Notes: generated by a model not told the origin, from the sequence alone. A stretch of DNA of 23,351 bases from Desulfobacteraceae bacterium (GCA_003599475.1 QZKK01000025.1:1-23351); one strand, 5' to 3'. Positions 15,176-22,887 are shown, counted from the first letter of the stretch. Made by a program: numbers and translations.

Positions 15176-15822
15176 GTCATTCGGTCACACCGATTGAACG
15201 GTCCGGTAATCGGATAAAGAACCCTGATTTGCCCGTCCATCAAATGCCCCAACGAGTGAAGCATACCTAAAAACAATATTCCCGTTTCCCCTGGACATAG
15301 TGTATCGTTGATTCGATCCGCGATGAATTGATCGCGCCTTTTCAGCAGGGAATCACTCACCGGCTTTTGGTGCGCTTCGATCTTCATCGATTTTAAATTC
15401 CCGCCTGCAGTAAGAATTTTTTTTGCGAGTTCATATTCTTCCAGGAGGAGTTCCGGCGATTCGGTCCCCATAATCACGGCTCCTTTATCCATCAAGCGCA
15501 TCAGTAGCCGGTGATTTCGGCTTTCCGCCGCCAGGTCCGCAACAATCGCGGACTCATTGCCGCAAACAGGCAACCCGTCTTGATAGAGGCGGACTTTTTC
15601 AAACGATAGGTCCAGCCCCTCGATGGTCTTTTCGATTTCCGTCCAGATTTTATCGATTAAATTCACCTTGTTCTTTAGGCCTCTCAAACCTAATTTTTGG
15701 AGGGCTGCCCGCCGCACAGGTCCGCTGAGTCTTCCCATATCGGCTTCGGTATGGATGATGGGAATGTATATAAGCTTTCTATCTATAACTTCCGGCTCGG
15801 CGCCTTTGTTTATTTTCTTCAT
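15172..15822 (-). CDS. Protein of unknown function at the head of the gvp regulatory operon
   Basis: A 216-aa soluble protein I cannot name. Visible features are a short N-terminal strand with YIPIIHTEADMG, a central helical region with VRLYQDGLPVCGNE and MGTESPELLLEEYELAK, and near the C-terminus RDQFIADRINDTLCPGETGI followed by LFLGMLHSL. The paired patterns (an early His-Thr segment and a late RD..(I/M)A..I ... GMLH) recall the TraB/ChaN/TIKI-like fold, where similar motifs form an active site; this is only a resemblance. It overlaps the activator gene by four bases, so it is co-translated with it and may sense or modify a signal for gas vesicle control. The ribosome-binding site upstream of ATG is poor. 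Confidence 0.7.
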   Translation of the reverse strand: MKKINKGAEPEVIDRKLIYIPIIHTEADMGRLSGPVRRAALQKLGLRGLKNKVNLIDKIWTEIEKTIEGLDLSFEKVRLYQDGLPVCGNESAIVADLAAESRNHRLLMRLMDKGAVIMGTESPELLLEEYELAKKILTAGGNLKSMKIEAHQKPVSDSLLKRRDQFIADRINDTLCPGETGILFLGMLHSLGHLMDGQIRVLYPITGPFNRCDRMT

Positions 15823-15848
15823 CGAGGGTCAGCCTATTATGAAAAAAT

Positions 15849-15891
15849 ATGGAATTTATTCCATAGCGGTAATTCCATATTTCTATGGAAC
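15849..15891. promoter_or_regulatory. Palindromic operator upstream of the regulatory operon
   Basis: ATGGAAT-TT-ATTCCAT at 15849-15864 is the same 16-bp inverted repeat as upstream of gvpA. It is followed by ATTCCAT at 15872-15878 and ATGGAAC at 15885-15891, an everted pair. The sites lie 27-69 bp before the start codon of the first gene, a place suited to autoregulation by the activator encoded next in the operon. Confidence 0.6.
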
Positions 15892-16005
15892 AACCTCCAT
15901 GCAGACCGAATCTATCCATTCTTGAAAACGACGTGTGAAACCCAAGCGGCCCATAAAATGAAGCTCCCCGCCGCAAGCGGACGGTGAATCAAAAACGATA
16001 AGAAA

Positions 16006-16021
16006 CGCAGTTTTCATGCCA
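16006..16021 (-). promoter_or_regulatory. Possible weak sigma-54 promoter of the regulatory operon
   Basis: On the minus strand this reads TGGCATGAAAACTGCG, with GG and GC exactly ten bases apart, but three bases differ from consensus TGGCAC-N5-TTGCA. Transcription would start near 15994, with the palindromes then inside the leader. The call is tentative. Confidence 0.3.
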
Positions 16022-16105
16022 AGAAAAATGCACTTGCCAAGTTGTTCACGTCGTTGTTCGCGATCCGACATCAAGAGGCTCCAATGCCAACAATAATAAT
16101 TTTAC

Positions 16106-16577
16106 GATGACCTTGGAAGTCCTGATGCGGCTATCATCTTTGATGAAACCGGCTTCCTCGAAAAGGGACAGGACTCCATCGGAGTGGCCCGACAGTATTG
16201 TGGCACCATCGGAAAAGTAGATAACTGCCAGGTCGGTGTTTTTGCGGCCTACGTATCTGAAAGCGGCTATGCTCTTATTGACCAACGGGTATTTATCCCT
16301 GAGCAATGGTACATTTGAAGTTTCCAAGGTCCTAAGCGGCCTGCGTTGGGCGATTGAACAATGCTTTGAAGAAACCAAAACAGAGTTGGGCATGGATCAC
16401 TATAAGGCCCGTAAATTCATGGGATGGCATCACCATATACTGACATGTATACTGGCTCATTTTTTCCTCTGGCACCCCTTTCCAAAGCCCCCAGTTATTA
16501 CCGCTGAGCTCCGAGCGTGGGTTTGGCGAACCCTTCTTACTAATTCCGATTGGAAAACATTTGGATATGCAAAATAA
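16106..16577 (+). pseudogene. Decayed IS701-type transposase
   Basis: Two pieces of one DDE transposase lie in different frames. From 16106 to 16318 the frame gives FDETGFLEKG, SIGVARQYCGTIGKVDNCQV and RVFIPEQW before a stop; the Asp of DETGF is a catalytic residue of this family. From about 16314 to 16577 another frame gives LRWAIEQCFEETKTELGMDH followed by GWHHHILTCILAHFFLW, the C-terminal catalytic region. The N-terminus and the middle (between EQW and RWAIEQ) are missing, so it is an inactive remnant with a deletion. I see no matching terminal inverted repeats. It marks a past insertion directly upstream of the gvp regulatory operon. Confidence 0.8.
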
Positions 16578-16756
16578 TGCATAACGAATCTGCCTCTAAC
16601 AAACCATGCTTTGTCAAGTCAAGATAAGTAAAGCGAAGGTTGAATCGAACATCTGAGAAAACGCGTTGTATGCTTGCCCCGGGAAGCTTCCATCCCCATA
16701 TTCTTTATCGGCCGTCAATCTGCTGTGAATTTGATGTCGGCCTTTAAAGATATCCG

Positions 16757-16960
16757 ATGGTTACGAAAATCAGGTTGGAGAAAAAAGCACCGTCTATTGC
16801 GCTGTCGCAGCTTAGGATTCTGTTGAAGCTGCTGTTGCCGATGAAAAAACACACTTTGGAGACCATCATTGAACAGGTTGTCTGGATTCAAAATAAAAAC
16901 CATCGGGCAGCCTTGTCACATCGACGTAGGCGGGAACGTGAACTCTTAGGTGTTGATTAA
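16757..16960 (+). pseudogene. C-terminal fragment of an IS701-like transposase
   Basis: A 67-codon piece reading IRLEKKAPSIALSQLRILLK, then HTLETIIEQVVWIQNKNHRA and ALSHRRRRE. This is the C-terminal tail found in transposases of the IS701 kind. The preceding remnant already has its own, different C-terminus, so this is either a second element or a rearranged part. The bases between the two (16578-16756) hold no gene I can recognise. Confidence 0.55.
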
Positions 16961-17000
16961 AAACGTTGTAGGGATAATCGCTTCGCCAAGTCCCGACCGC

Positions 17001-18329
17001 TCATTCCTCGTGCGCTCTTGGCAGATAGATCTTAAAGGTCGATCCCCGGCCAGGCCGACTGTAAACCTGTATGAATCCGCCGTTTTTATGAACAGCATCG
17101 AAAACAATGGCCAGGCCCAGCCCCGTCCCCTTTTTTTTGGTCGTAAAGAAAGGCTCAAATATTTTTGATATGGTCTCTTTGTCCATACCGTTACCCGTGT
17201 CACTGACCGACAGCACCACTTTCGGTTCTTTGTGACCGGAGTTGTCCTTTTGAACGGGGCGCTCGCCTGATTCCTCATTTGCAGTCGCAATTGTAAGCAG
17301 CCCCCCTTTGGGCATCGCATCGACCGCATTGACCACAAGATTTATGATTATCAGATCCACTTGGACAGGGTCGACCAGGACCCGGCCCAAATTCGGCTCC
17401 AGCAACGTCGCCAAGCGTATCTTCCCTGTAATAACACGCCTTAGCATTTTTTCCATGTCGATTATCAACTCATTGAGATTCATAATTTTTCGCTCATGCG
17501 GTTGATTGCGGCAAAAAGCCAGGAGCCAATGAGTCAATGATAGGCCGTGTTTCGCAAACTGGAGAATTTTCTCAATATCCTCTCGAACGGGGTTTTCCGG
17601 TCCAAGTCCGTCTAATGCAAAACTTGAATAACTCATGATGACTGTCAGCAGATTGGTGAAATCATGCGCAATGCCCCCGGCAAAGGTGCCCATGGCTTCC
17701 ACTCTTTGTAAAAAATCGACATGCTTCTCCAGTTTTTCAGAGTATTCCTTTATCGTTTTCTCCGCATGCTTGTGCTCGGTGATATTGCTCACAGCCGCCC
17801 TGATTTGTCTGAACTCTTCGCCCCTGTTTTTTATAACCATACATTCCATACGGGCATAAAACTCATGGCCGTCTTTGTTAACAAGCCGCAGTTCGCAGGA
17901 CTGGGATGTCTCTGTTTCTAGAAGACGCTGCCGATGCTTATAGAAAATGTCCTGGTCTTCTCTCAGAACAAAGCGAGTAAAAGGCTTTCCGATCAGGGCC
18001 CTCCGCTCTACTCCAATCATGGCGGCACCGGTAAGGTTGGCCTCCTCGATGGTCCCTTTTTCACTCACTGTAAAGTAGCCGACCGGCGAAAAGTCATACA
18101 GATGAGAATAGTTGTCCCGCGTCTTTTCAAGTTCACCCTGCATGCGGCGGAGTTCATCGTTTTGCATTGTTAACTCAACCTGATGAAATTGAAGCTCGTG
18201 GATGAGACTTGCCATGTTTTCAGGAGACATCCCTGAAAGATCGTCCTGTCCACCGGGCGCTGCAGCCAGCGCATCTTCGGCAAGCCGCCTGAGTTTCGAT
18301 CCGTCCGTTGCATTTTCATCCTTTCCCAT
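17001..18329 (-). CDS. PAS sensor histidine kinase
   Basis: About 442 aa, cytosolic. An N-terminal helical segment (MASLIHELQFHQVELTMQND) leads into a PAS domain at about 75-195 (YDFSPVGYFTVSEKGTIEEA through AAVSNITEHK). The phosphoacceptor region is GGIAHDFTNLL, followed by the ATPase domain with IINLVVNAVDAMPKGG, SVSDTGNGM, KIFEPFFTTK and GTGLGLAIV. This is the usual PAS hybrid-kinase plan but without a receiver. I chose ATG at 18329 because AGGAGG lies 7 nt upstream; the ATG at 18335 is too close to it. No regulator gene adjoins it, so the partner is unknown; the gvp activator 1.8 kb downstream on the same strand is possible but the IS remnants lie between. Confidence 0.9.
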   Translation of the reverse strand: MGKDENATDGSKLRRLAEDALAAAPGGQDDLSGMSPENMASLIHELQFHQVELTMQNDELRRMQGELEKTRDNYSHLYDFSPVGYFTVSEKGTIEEANLTGAAMIGVERRALIGKPFTRFVLREDQDIFYKHRQRLLETETSQSCELRLVNKDGHEFYARMECMVIKNRGEEFRQIRAAVSNITEHKHAEKTIKEYSEKLEKHVDFLQRVEAMGTFAGGIAHDFTNLLTVIMSYSSFALDGLGPENPVREDIEKILQFAKHGLSLTHWLLAFCRNQPHERKIMNLNELIIDMEKMLRRVITGKIRLATLLEPNLGRVLVDPVQVDLIIINLVVNAVDAMPKGGLLTIATANEESGERPVQKDNSGHKEPKVVLSVSDTGNGMDKETISKIFEPFFTTKKKGTGLGLAIVFDAVHKNGGFIQVYSRPGRGSTFKIYLPRAHEE

Positions 18330-18331
18330 TC

Positions 18332-18451
18332 TCATCCCTCCTGCTTTCCGGCCAACCAGGTCAGATCCCGCTCCGTAATCGCCATCCCAATAAGCGGACC
18401 TTTTTCATTGGTCAATGCGCTGGCGGTCAACCAGATTTCCGAGACTTTGCC
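18332..18451 (-). pseudogene. PAS-domain tail fragment
   Basis: An open stretch reading DGKVSEIWLTASALTNEKGP and IGMAITERDLTWL ends in TGA that overlaps the ATG at 18335. It is the closing beta-strands of a PAS domain of the type seen in signalling proteins; the rest of the domain is absent. It may have belonged to the kinase that follows, or be left from another sensor. Upstream it merges into a glutamine synthetase-like fragment. Confidence 0.55.
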
Positions 18452-18621
18452 GTCGAAGCCCATCCCCTCCCGCGTTCTGCTTTCTGGTTTCGAGTTCAGC
18501 GGGGGTTACCGCAAAGCTTTTGAGCATCCCCAGCACATCCGTAAACCAGAACTGGATGAAGCTGATATTTTTATCCTTTACGGCCTTGATGACGTCTTCG
18601 GCTGTCTTACAGTTTAGTCAT
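18452..18621 (-). pseudogene. Glutamine synthetase N-terminal fragment, frameshifted
   Basis: Beginning at ATG 18621 the bases encode MTKL, then after one extra T continue as KTAEDVIKAVKDKNISFIQF, WFTDVLGMLKSFAVTPAELE, the start of a type I glutamine synthetase. A second frame change leads to EGMGFDG, also a glutamine synthetase motif, before the PAS tail. The remaining 400 or so residues are missing. A GAGGAGG ribosome-binding site is retained upstream. It is a decayed fragment, probably left by recombination between an ancestral glnA and a sensor gene. Confidence 0.7.
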
Positions 18622-18706
18622 TGCATTTTTTTAACCTCCTCGACAGCGGGTCGGAAAAAAAGAAAGTCCGTATGGGCTGAAATTTTGCCCAGCACCGGAT
18701 AAGCCG

Positions 18707-18736
18707 TTTATAAAGCCGACCCAGGGTCGAAGTCAA
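18707..18736 (-). promoter_or_regulatory. Sigma-70-like promoter with palindrome in the spacer
   Basis: On the minus strand TTGACT (18736-18731) and TATAAA (18712-18707) are 18 bp apart. The spacer contains the perfect inverted repeat CGACCC-A-GGGTCG at 18717-18729, where a repressor could block RNA polymerase. It points toward the glnA fragment and the PAS kinase and may be the surviving promoter of that lost gene. Confidence 0.5.
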
Positions 18737-18809
18737 CGGGCGACCTTTATAACATCTGGTTGCCCGGCTGCATGGCGATGCTTGCCGCCAACGGCCGTTT
18801 CGATTGAGA

Positions 18810-18836
18810 TTGACAGGGTGCATGAAGTTCTATAAC
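18810..18836 (+). promoter_or_regulatory. Possible promoter of the carboxynorspermidine operon
   Basis: A consensus TTGACA at 18810-18815 is followed 15 bp later by TATAAC at 18831-18836, a short but usable spacing. The gene start at 18890 has the ribosome-binding site AGGAGTG. The rest of the 550-bp gap to the kinase gene contains the pseudogene fragments and the divergent promoter described separately. Confidence 0.4.
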
Positions 18837-18889
18837 AAATTGAACTCAGTTTTGTTTAGAATCTCAGACATTTGATTTAGGAGTGAAAA

Positions 18890-20077
18890 ATGGGCAAGGT
18901 CCTAATCATCGGTGCCGGCGGAGTCGGGAGTGTGGTCGTGCAGAAATGCGCGCAGGTTCCGGAGGTATTCTCCGAAATCGTACTCGCCAGCAGAACGCTG
19001 GAAAAGTGTGAAGCGGTTCGCAGGCGGATCGACCGTCCGATTCAAATCGCTCGGGTGGATGCGGACAAGACCTCCGAGCTTGTCGCCCTGATCCGAAGCG
19101 TTGCTCCGGACTTGATCGTCAACGTGGCCCTCCCCTACCAGGATCTCTCGATCATGGATGCATGCCTTGAGACCGGGGTGGACTATCTCGACACCGCAAA
19201 CTACGAGCCGCCGGACGAGGCCAAATTCTGCTACAAATGGCAGTGGGACTATCACGACCGGTTCAAGCAAAAGGGGATGATGGCGCTTCTCGGCTGCGGA
19301 TTCGATCCGGGGGTCACAAACATCTTCTGCGCCCATGCGCAAAAGAATCGTTTCGACCGGATCCATACCGTCGATATCATGGACTGCAATGCCGGAGACC
19401 ACGGGCACCCGTTTGCCACCAATTTCAATCCGGAGATCAACATCCGGGAGGTCACCCAGCGGGGGAAGTATTACGAAAACGGGGAATGGATCGAAACCGA
19501 ACCGCTTTCCGTGCACAAGACCTTCGATTTTCCGGAGATCGGACCCCGGGAAATGTATCTGATGTACCATGAAGAGATGGAGTCGCTGGTCAAAAACCTT
19601 CCGCACATCAAAAGGATGCGGTTCTGGATGACGTTTTCCGAAGAGTATCTGACCCACCTGCGGGTGCTGCAGAACGTGGGGATGACCCGGATCGATCCGG
19701 TTTCCTTCGAGGGGTGCAGCATCGTACCCCTGAAGTTTCTCAAGGCGCTGCTTCCCGACCCCGGATCCCTCGGGAAGAACTACAGGGGGAAAACCAACAT
19801 CGGATGCATGATCGAAGGGGTGAAGGACGGGTCGGATCGGAAATACTACATCTATAATGTCTGCGATCACAAGCGCTGCTTCGAGGAGGTGGGTGCCCAG
19901 GCCGTTTCCTATACGACGGGTGTTCCCGCCATGATCGGAGCGATGATGATGCTGACCGGCGCCTGGAAGGGCTCCGGCGTTTTCAACGTCGAGGAATTCG
20001 ATCCGGCACCGTTTATGGAAAAGCTAACCGTCCACGGGCTCCCGTGGATCGAAAAATTTTACGGTCCGGGAGCGTGA
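18890..20077 (+). CDS. Carboxynorspermidine dehydrogenase (synthase)
   Basis: A 395-aa enzyme of the saccharopine-dehydrogenase-like family. An N-terminal Rossmann fold begins VLIIGAGGVGSVVVQKCAQV (GxGGVG at 8-13). Further family motifs are NVALPYQDLSIMDACLETGV, YLDTANYEPPDEAKF, LLGCGFDPGVTNIFCAHA and VSYTTGVPAMIGAMMML. It condenses aspartate semialdehyde with diaminopropane or putrescine and reduces the product with NADPH to carboxynorspermidine or carboxyspermidine. The decarboxylase gene follows 107 bp downstream, which fixes the identity over saccharopine dehydrogenase. Length is as expected. GC content and codon use are higher than in the gvp genes. ATG follows AGGAGTGAAAA. Confidence 0.93.
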   Translation: MGKVLIIGAGGVGSVVVQKCAQVPEVFSEIVLASRTLEKCEAVRRRIDRPIQIARVDADKTSELVALIRSVAPDLIVNVALPYQDLSIMDACLETGVDYLDTANYEPPDEAKFCYKWQWDYHDRFKQKGMMALLGCGFDPGVTNIFCAHAQKNRFDRIHTVDIMDCNAGDHGHPFATNFNPEINIREVTQRGKYYENGEWIETEPLSVHKTFDFPEIGPREMYLMYHEEMESLVKNLPHIKRMRFWMTFSEEYLTHLRVLQNVGMTRIDPVSFEGCSIVPLKFLKALLPDPGSLGKNYRGKTNIGCMIEGVKDGSDRKYYIYNVCDHKRCFEEVGAQAVSYTTGVPAMIGAMMMLTGAWKGSGVFNVEEFDPAPFMEKLTVHGLPWIEKFYGPGA

Positions 20078-20079
20078 TT

Positions 20080-20160
20080 TTAACCACGAAAAACACGAAA
20101 GACACGAAAACAGTTCAACCGCTTTATCTTCTTTGTGTATTCCGATTGTCCGTGGTTGAT
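20080..20160. repeat. CACGAAA dispersed repeat between the two polyamine genes
   Basis: An 81-bp element with near-perfect terminal inverted repeats (TTAACCACG at 20080-20088; CGTGGTTGA at 20151-20159) and three internal units of ACACGAAA type. It belongs to a repeat style common in bacterial intergenic DNA. As RNA it could fold into a hairpin within the polyamine operon. Confidence 0.6.
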
Positions 20161-20184
20161 GCAGTTCGGCATTAAGGAATCTCG

Positions 20185-21318
20185 ATGGAATTCGATGTGA
20201 GCAACGTCCCGACGCCATGCTATGTGGTAGACGAGGCGGCCGTGGAGCGGAACCTGGAGATCCTCCGCTCTGTCCAGAAGGAGGCCGGCTGCAAGATTCT
20301 GCTCGCGCTCAAGGGATTTGCCATGTTCAGCCTGTTCCCCCTGATCCGCCGGTACCTGTCGGGAGTCACAGCCAGCTCTCTTGACGAAGCCCGCCTGGGT
20401 TATGAGGAGTTCTCAGGGGAAGTGCACGTCTGTGCTCCGGCCTATATCGAATCCGAACTGGAAGAGCTCATGACCTATGTCGACCACATGGTCTTCAATT
20501 CCTTCTCGCAGTGGGAACGGTTCCGGCCGATGGTCGGAAAAAAAGGAAATGTCCGGTTCGGAATCCGGGTGAATCCGGAACACTCCGAGGTCTGCACGAC
20601 GATCTACGACCCCTGTGCCCCCCGCTCCCGGCTCGGGGTAACGCGGCGGCAGTTCCGGAAGGATCAACTGGCAGGAATCAGCGGCCTTCACTTCCACGCG
20701 CTCTGCGAGCAGAATGCCGATTCACTGGAGCGAACCGCTGCGGCCTTCGAAGAAAAATTCGGTTTCTTCATCGAGAACATGGAATGGGTCAACTTCGGCG
20801 GCGGCCACCACATCAGCCGGAAAGATTACGACATCGAACGGCTCTGCGGCATTATCCGCCGGTTCAAAGACCGTTACCCGGTGGAAGTCTATCTCGAGCC
20901 GGGAGAAGCGATCGCATTGAATGCGGGGGTTCTGGTCGCAACCGTTCTGGATATCGTTCACAACGATATGGATATCGCCATTCTGGATACTTCAGCGGCA
21001 GCGCACATGCCGGATGTGCTGGAGATGCCGTATCGGCCGCAAATCCTCGGAGCCGCCGAACCGGGCAGCACGCCCTACACCTATCGCCTGGGCGGGTTGA
21101 CATGCCTTTCCGGAGACGTCATCGGCGACTACGCCTTTCCCGCACCGCTCAAGGTCGGGGACCGGATGACGTTTCTCGATATGGCACACTACACGATGGT
21201 AAAAAACAACACCTTCAACGGGGTGCGCCTCCCTTCCATCGCCGTTCAGGACCGTGACCGAAGGGTCCGGGTGGTTCGTACTTTTTCCTATGACGATTAC
21301 CGCAGCCGCCTTTCCTGA
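20185..21318 (+). CDS. nspC: Carboxynorspermidine decarboxylase
   Basis: A 377-aa PLP enzyme of the alanine racemase/DapA-like decarboxylase fold. PTPCYVVDEAAVERNL opens the barrel, ALKGFAMFSLFP carries the PLP lysine (Lys43), SGVTASSLDEARLGYEE and GLHFHALCEQNADSL follow, then FGGGHHIS (PLP phosphate loop), LEPGEAIALNAG and CLSGDVIGDYAF near the C-terminus. It converts carboxynorspermidine or carboxyspermidine to norspermidine or spermidine. Length is that of NspC proteins. It is in the same direction as the dehydrogenase, completing the two-step alternative polyamine route. The stop is immediately followed by the next ATG (TGAATG), showing coupling to the transporter gene. Confidence 0.95.
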   Translation: MEFDVSNVPTPCYVVDEAAVERNLEILRSVQKEAGCKILLALKGFAMFSLFPLIRRYLSGVTASSLDEARLGYEEFSGEVHVCAPAYIESELEELMTYVDHMVFNSFSQWERFRPMVGKKGNVRFGIRVNPEHSEVCTTIYDPCAPRSRLGVTRRQFRKDQLAGISGLHFHALCEQNADSLERTAAAFEEKFGFFIENMEWVNFGGGHHISRKDYDIERLCGIIRRFKDRYPVEVYLEPGEAIALNAGVLVATVLDIVHNDMDIAILDTSAAAHMPDVLEMPYRPQILGAAEPGSTPYTYRLGGLTCLSGDVIGDYAFPAPLKVGDRMTFLDMAHYTMVKNNTFNGVRLPSIAVQDRDRRVRVVRTFSYDDYRSRLS

Positions 21319-22251
21319 ATGAACCGGCAAGTCGCAAAATCGGATGGAATCCTGCTCCTTACGGCCCTCATCTGGGGGGTTGCCTTCGTGGCCCAGCGGG
21401 TCGGCATGGAGTTTGTCGGCCCCTTTACCTTTAACGGGATCCGGTTTGCCCTCGGCAGCCTGGTGCTTGTCCCCTTCATTCTGAAAAACAATTACGCAGA
21501 AAGGCGGCGGCCGGCTCCCGGGTTCAGAGAAATCGGGTGGGGAGGCGCTGCAGCGGGAGTCGTTCTTTTCACCGGCGCTTCTCTCCAGCAGGTGGGACTG
21601 GTATTTACGACGGCCGGAAACGCCGGCTTCATCACCGGACTCTATGTGGTCTTCGTTCCGGTCCTCGGGCTTTTCTTCGGCCAGAAGACCGATGCGGGTA
21701 CCTGGCTGGGAACCTTTCTGGCCGCTTCCGGGCTTTACCTCCTGAGCATCACGGAAGGGTTCCACATCGCATTCGGCGATCTCCTGGAGCTTCTCGGGGC
21801 ATTTGTCTGGGCCGGCCATGTATTGATCATCGGATGGCTTTCCCCCAGATTCAGCGCCGTAAAGCTTGCCTTCTTCCAGTTTGCCGCCTGCTCTGCGCTC
21901 AGCCTGGCCACTGCAGCCCTATTCGAGCCGATTGCATTGACGGCCGTTTATCATGCAGGAATTCCCATCCTCTACGGCGGGCTGCTTTCGGTCGGTGTCG
22001 CCTACACGCTGCAGGTGGTCGCACAGAAGAACGCGCACCCGACGCATGCGGCTATTTTACTGAGCCTCGAAGCGGTCTTTGCGGCGATCGGCGGCGGGTT
22101 TCTGCTGGGCGAGACCCTGACGACCCGAGGCTTCATCGGGTGCGCATTGATGCTTTCCGGGATGCTGCTGTCCCAGCTTTGGGGATCCTTACAGGCTGCC
22201 GGATCGTTTCGAAAAAATCTTTTCGGCCGCCTCTCTTCGAAGCGCCCCTGA
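21319..22251 (+). CDS. EamA/DMT-family inner-membrane transporter
   Basis: A 310-aa protein with ten predicted membrane helices in two EamA repeats. The first repeat starts LLLTALIWGVAFVAQRVGME and contains FNGIRFALGSLVLVPFIL; VFTTAGNAGFITGLYVVFVP is the conserved mid-section; the second repeat has LLELLGAFVWAGHVLIIGWL, and ends with AAILLSLEAVFAAIGGGFLL and LIGCALMLSG-like helices. Such proteins export or import metabolites; substrate cannot be read from sequence. The gene abuts nspC without spacing, so a link with polyamines or their precursors is plausible but unproven. The 3' end overlaps the converging gene by 63 bp. Confidence 0.9.
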   Translation: MNRQVAKSDGILLLTALIWGVAFVAQRVGMEFVGPFTFNGIRFALGSLVLVPFILKNNYAERRRPAPGFREIGWGGAAAGVVLFTGASLQQVGLVFTTAGNAGFITGLYVVFVPVLGLFFGQKTDAGTWLGTFLAASGLYLLSITEGFHIAFGDLLELLGAFVWAGHVLIIGWLSPRFSAVKLAFFQFAACSALSLATAALFEPIALTAVYHAGIPILYGGLLSVGVAYTLQVVAQKNAHPTHAAILLSLEAVFAAIGGGFLLGETLTTRGFIGCALMLSGMLLSQLWGSLQAAGSFRKNLFGRLSSKRP

Positions 22252-22788
22252 GCCCCGTTCGATCCTGTTCACGATTTCATCGACTTCTTCGGTGGTTCGA
22301 TGCAGCACCGGCTTCAATTGAGCGTTGCGGTCCTTCTCCACCCGGTCCAGGTGGTTTAGAAAGAGCAGGTAGTTGGTTTGGCTCTTGTAGGCGGATCGGA
22401 TCAGGGATTCTACGTCATCGCCTCGCGCGCGAAGAAGATCCGTATAATGATCCAGGAGGACGGCATAGACTTCGGCCTGCTTCTCCCGTACGATTTCCGG
22501 TACGTCCGAAGCGGCAGCCAGGGTTTTCGGCTCCGGTTTTTTCCCCTTTTCGACCGCTTCAACGGCACCCTCCAGGGCACGACGGATGCCGATCAGGTAA
22601 TTTTGGACAAACTCTTTCTGCCCGGAAACGAAGCGCTGGAATCGGTAGAAATAATGAACGAAAATGATCGGTATCAGTATCATCCAGATGCTGAGGCGAG
22701 GTCGATCGATCACCTGAAGCGAAAGTCTCCTGGCGAAGGCTTCCTCCTGTTCGAGAATCCACCTTTTTTTCTCGTGTATATCTTCCAT
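22189..22788 (-). CDS. Membrane-anchored helical protein of unknown function
   Basis: A 199-aa protein. Residues about 33-53 (SIWMILIPIIFVHYFYRFQR) form one membrane segment; the rest is charged and helical, with EIVREKQAEVYAVLLDHYTD and KSQTNYLLFLNHLDRVEKDR. I recognise no named domain. It converges on the transporter gene and overlaps its last 63 bases, leaving no room for a terminator between them. A 99-bp gap separates it from the cyclase gene upstream on the same strand, so they may be co-transcribed. The function is unknown. Confidence 0.75.
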   Translation of the reverse strand: MEDIHEKKRWILEQEEAFARRLSLQVIDRPRLSIWMILIPIIFVHYFYRFQRFVSGQKEFVQNYLIGIRRALEGAVEAVEKGKKPEPKTLAAASDVPEIVREKQAEVYAVLLDHYTDLLRARGDDVESLIRSAYKSQTNYLLFLNHLDRVEKDRNAQLKPVLHRTTEEVDEIVNRIERGSGALRREAAEKIFSKRSGSL

Positions 22789-22887
22789 GATTCGGAGTGC
22801 GGACTTTCCTTCTCACAGCCTGTTTGGAATTTCTTACGAATTCTAAAGAAATACCGCAACACTTTTCATGATCCGACCCCCGGATTC

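Noticed and set aside
15883..16074. 63-aa minus-strand frame upstream of the 216-aa gene
   Set aside because: It overlaps the regulatory palindromes, has no ribosome-binding site and no resemblance to a known protein.
18902..19870. 322-aa frame opposite the carboxynorspermidine dehydrogenase
   Set aside because: It is an antisense shadow of a GC-rich gene with strong family motifs on the plus strand.
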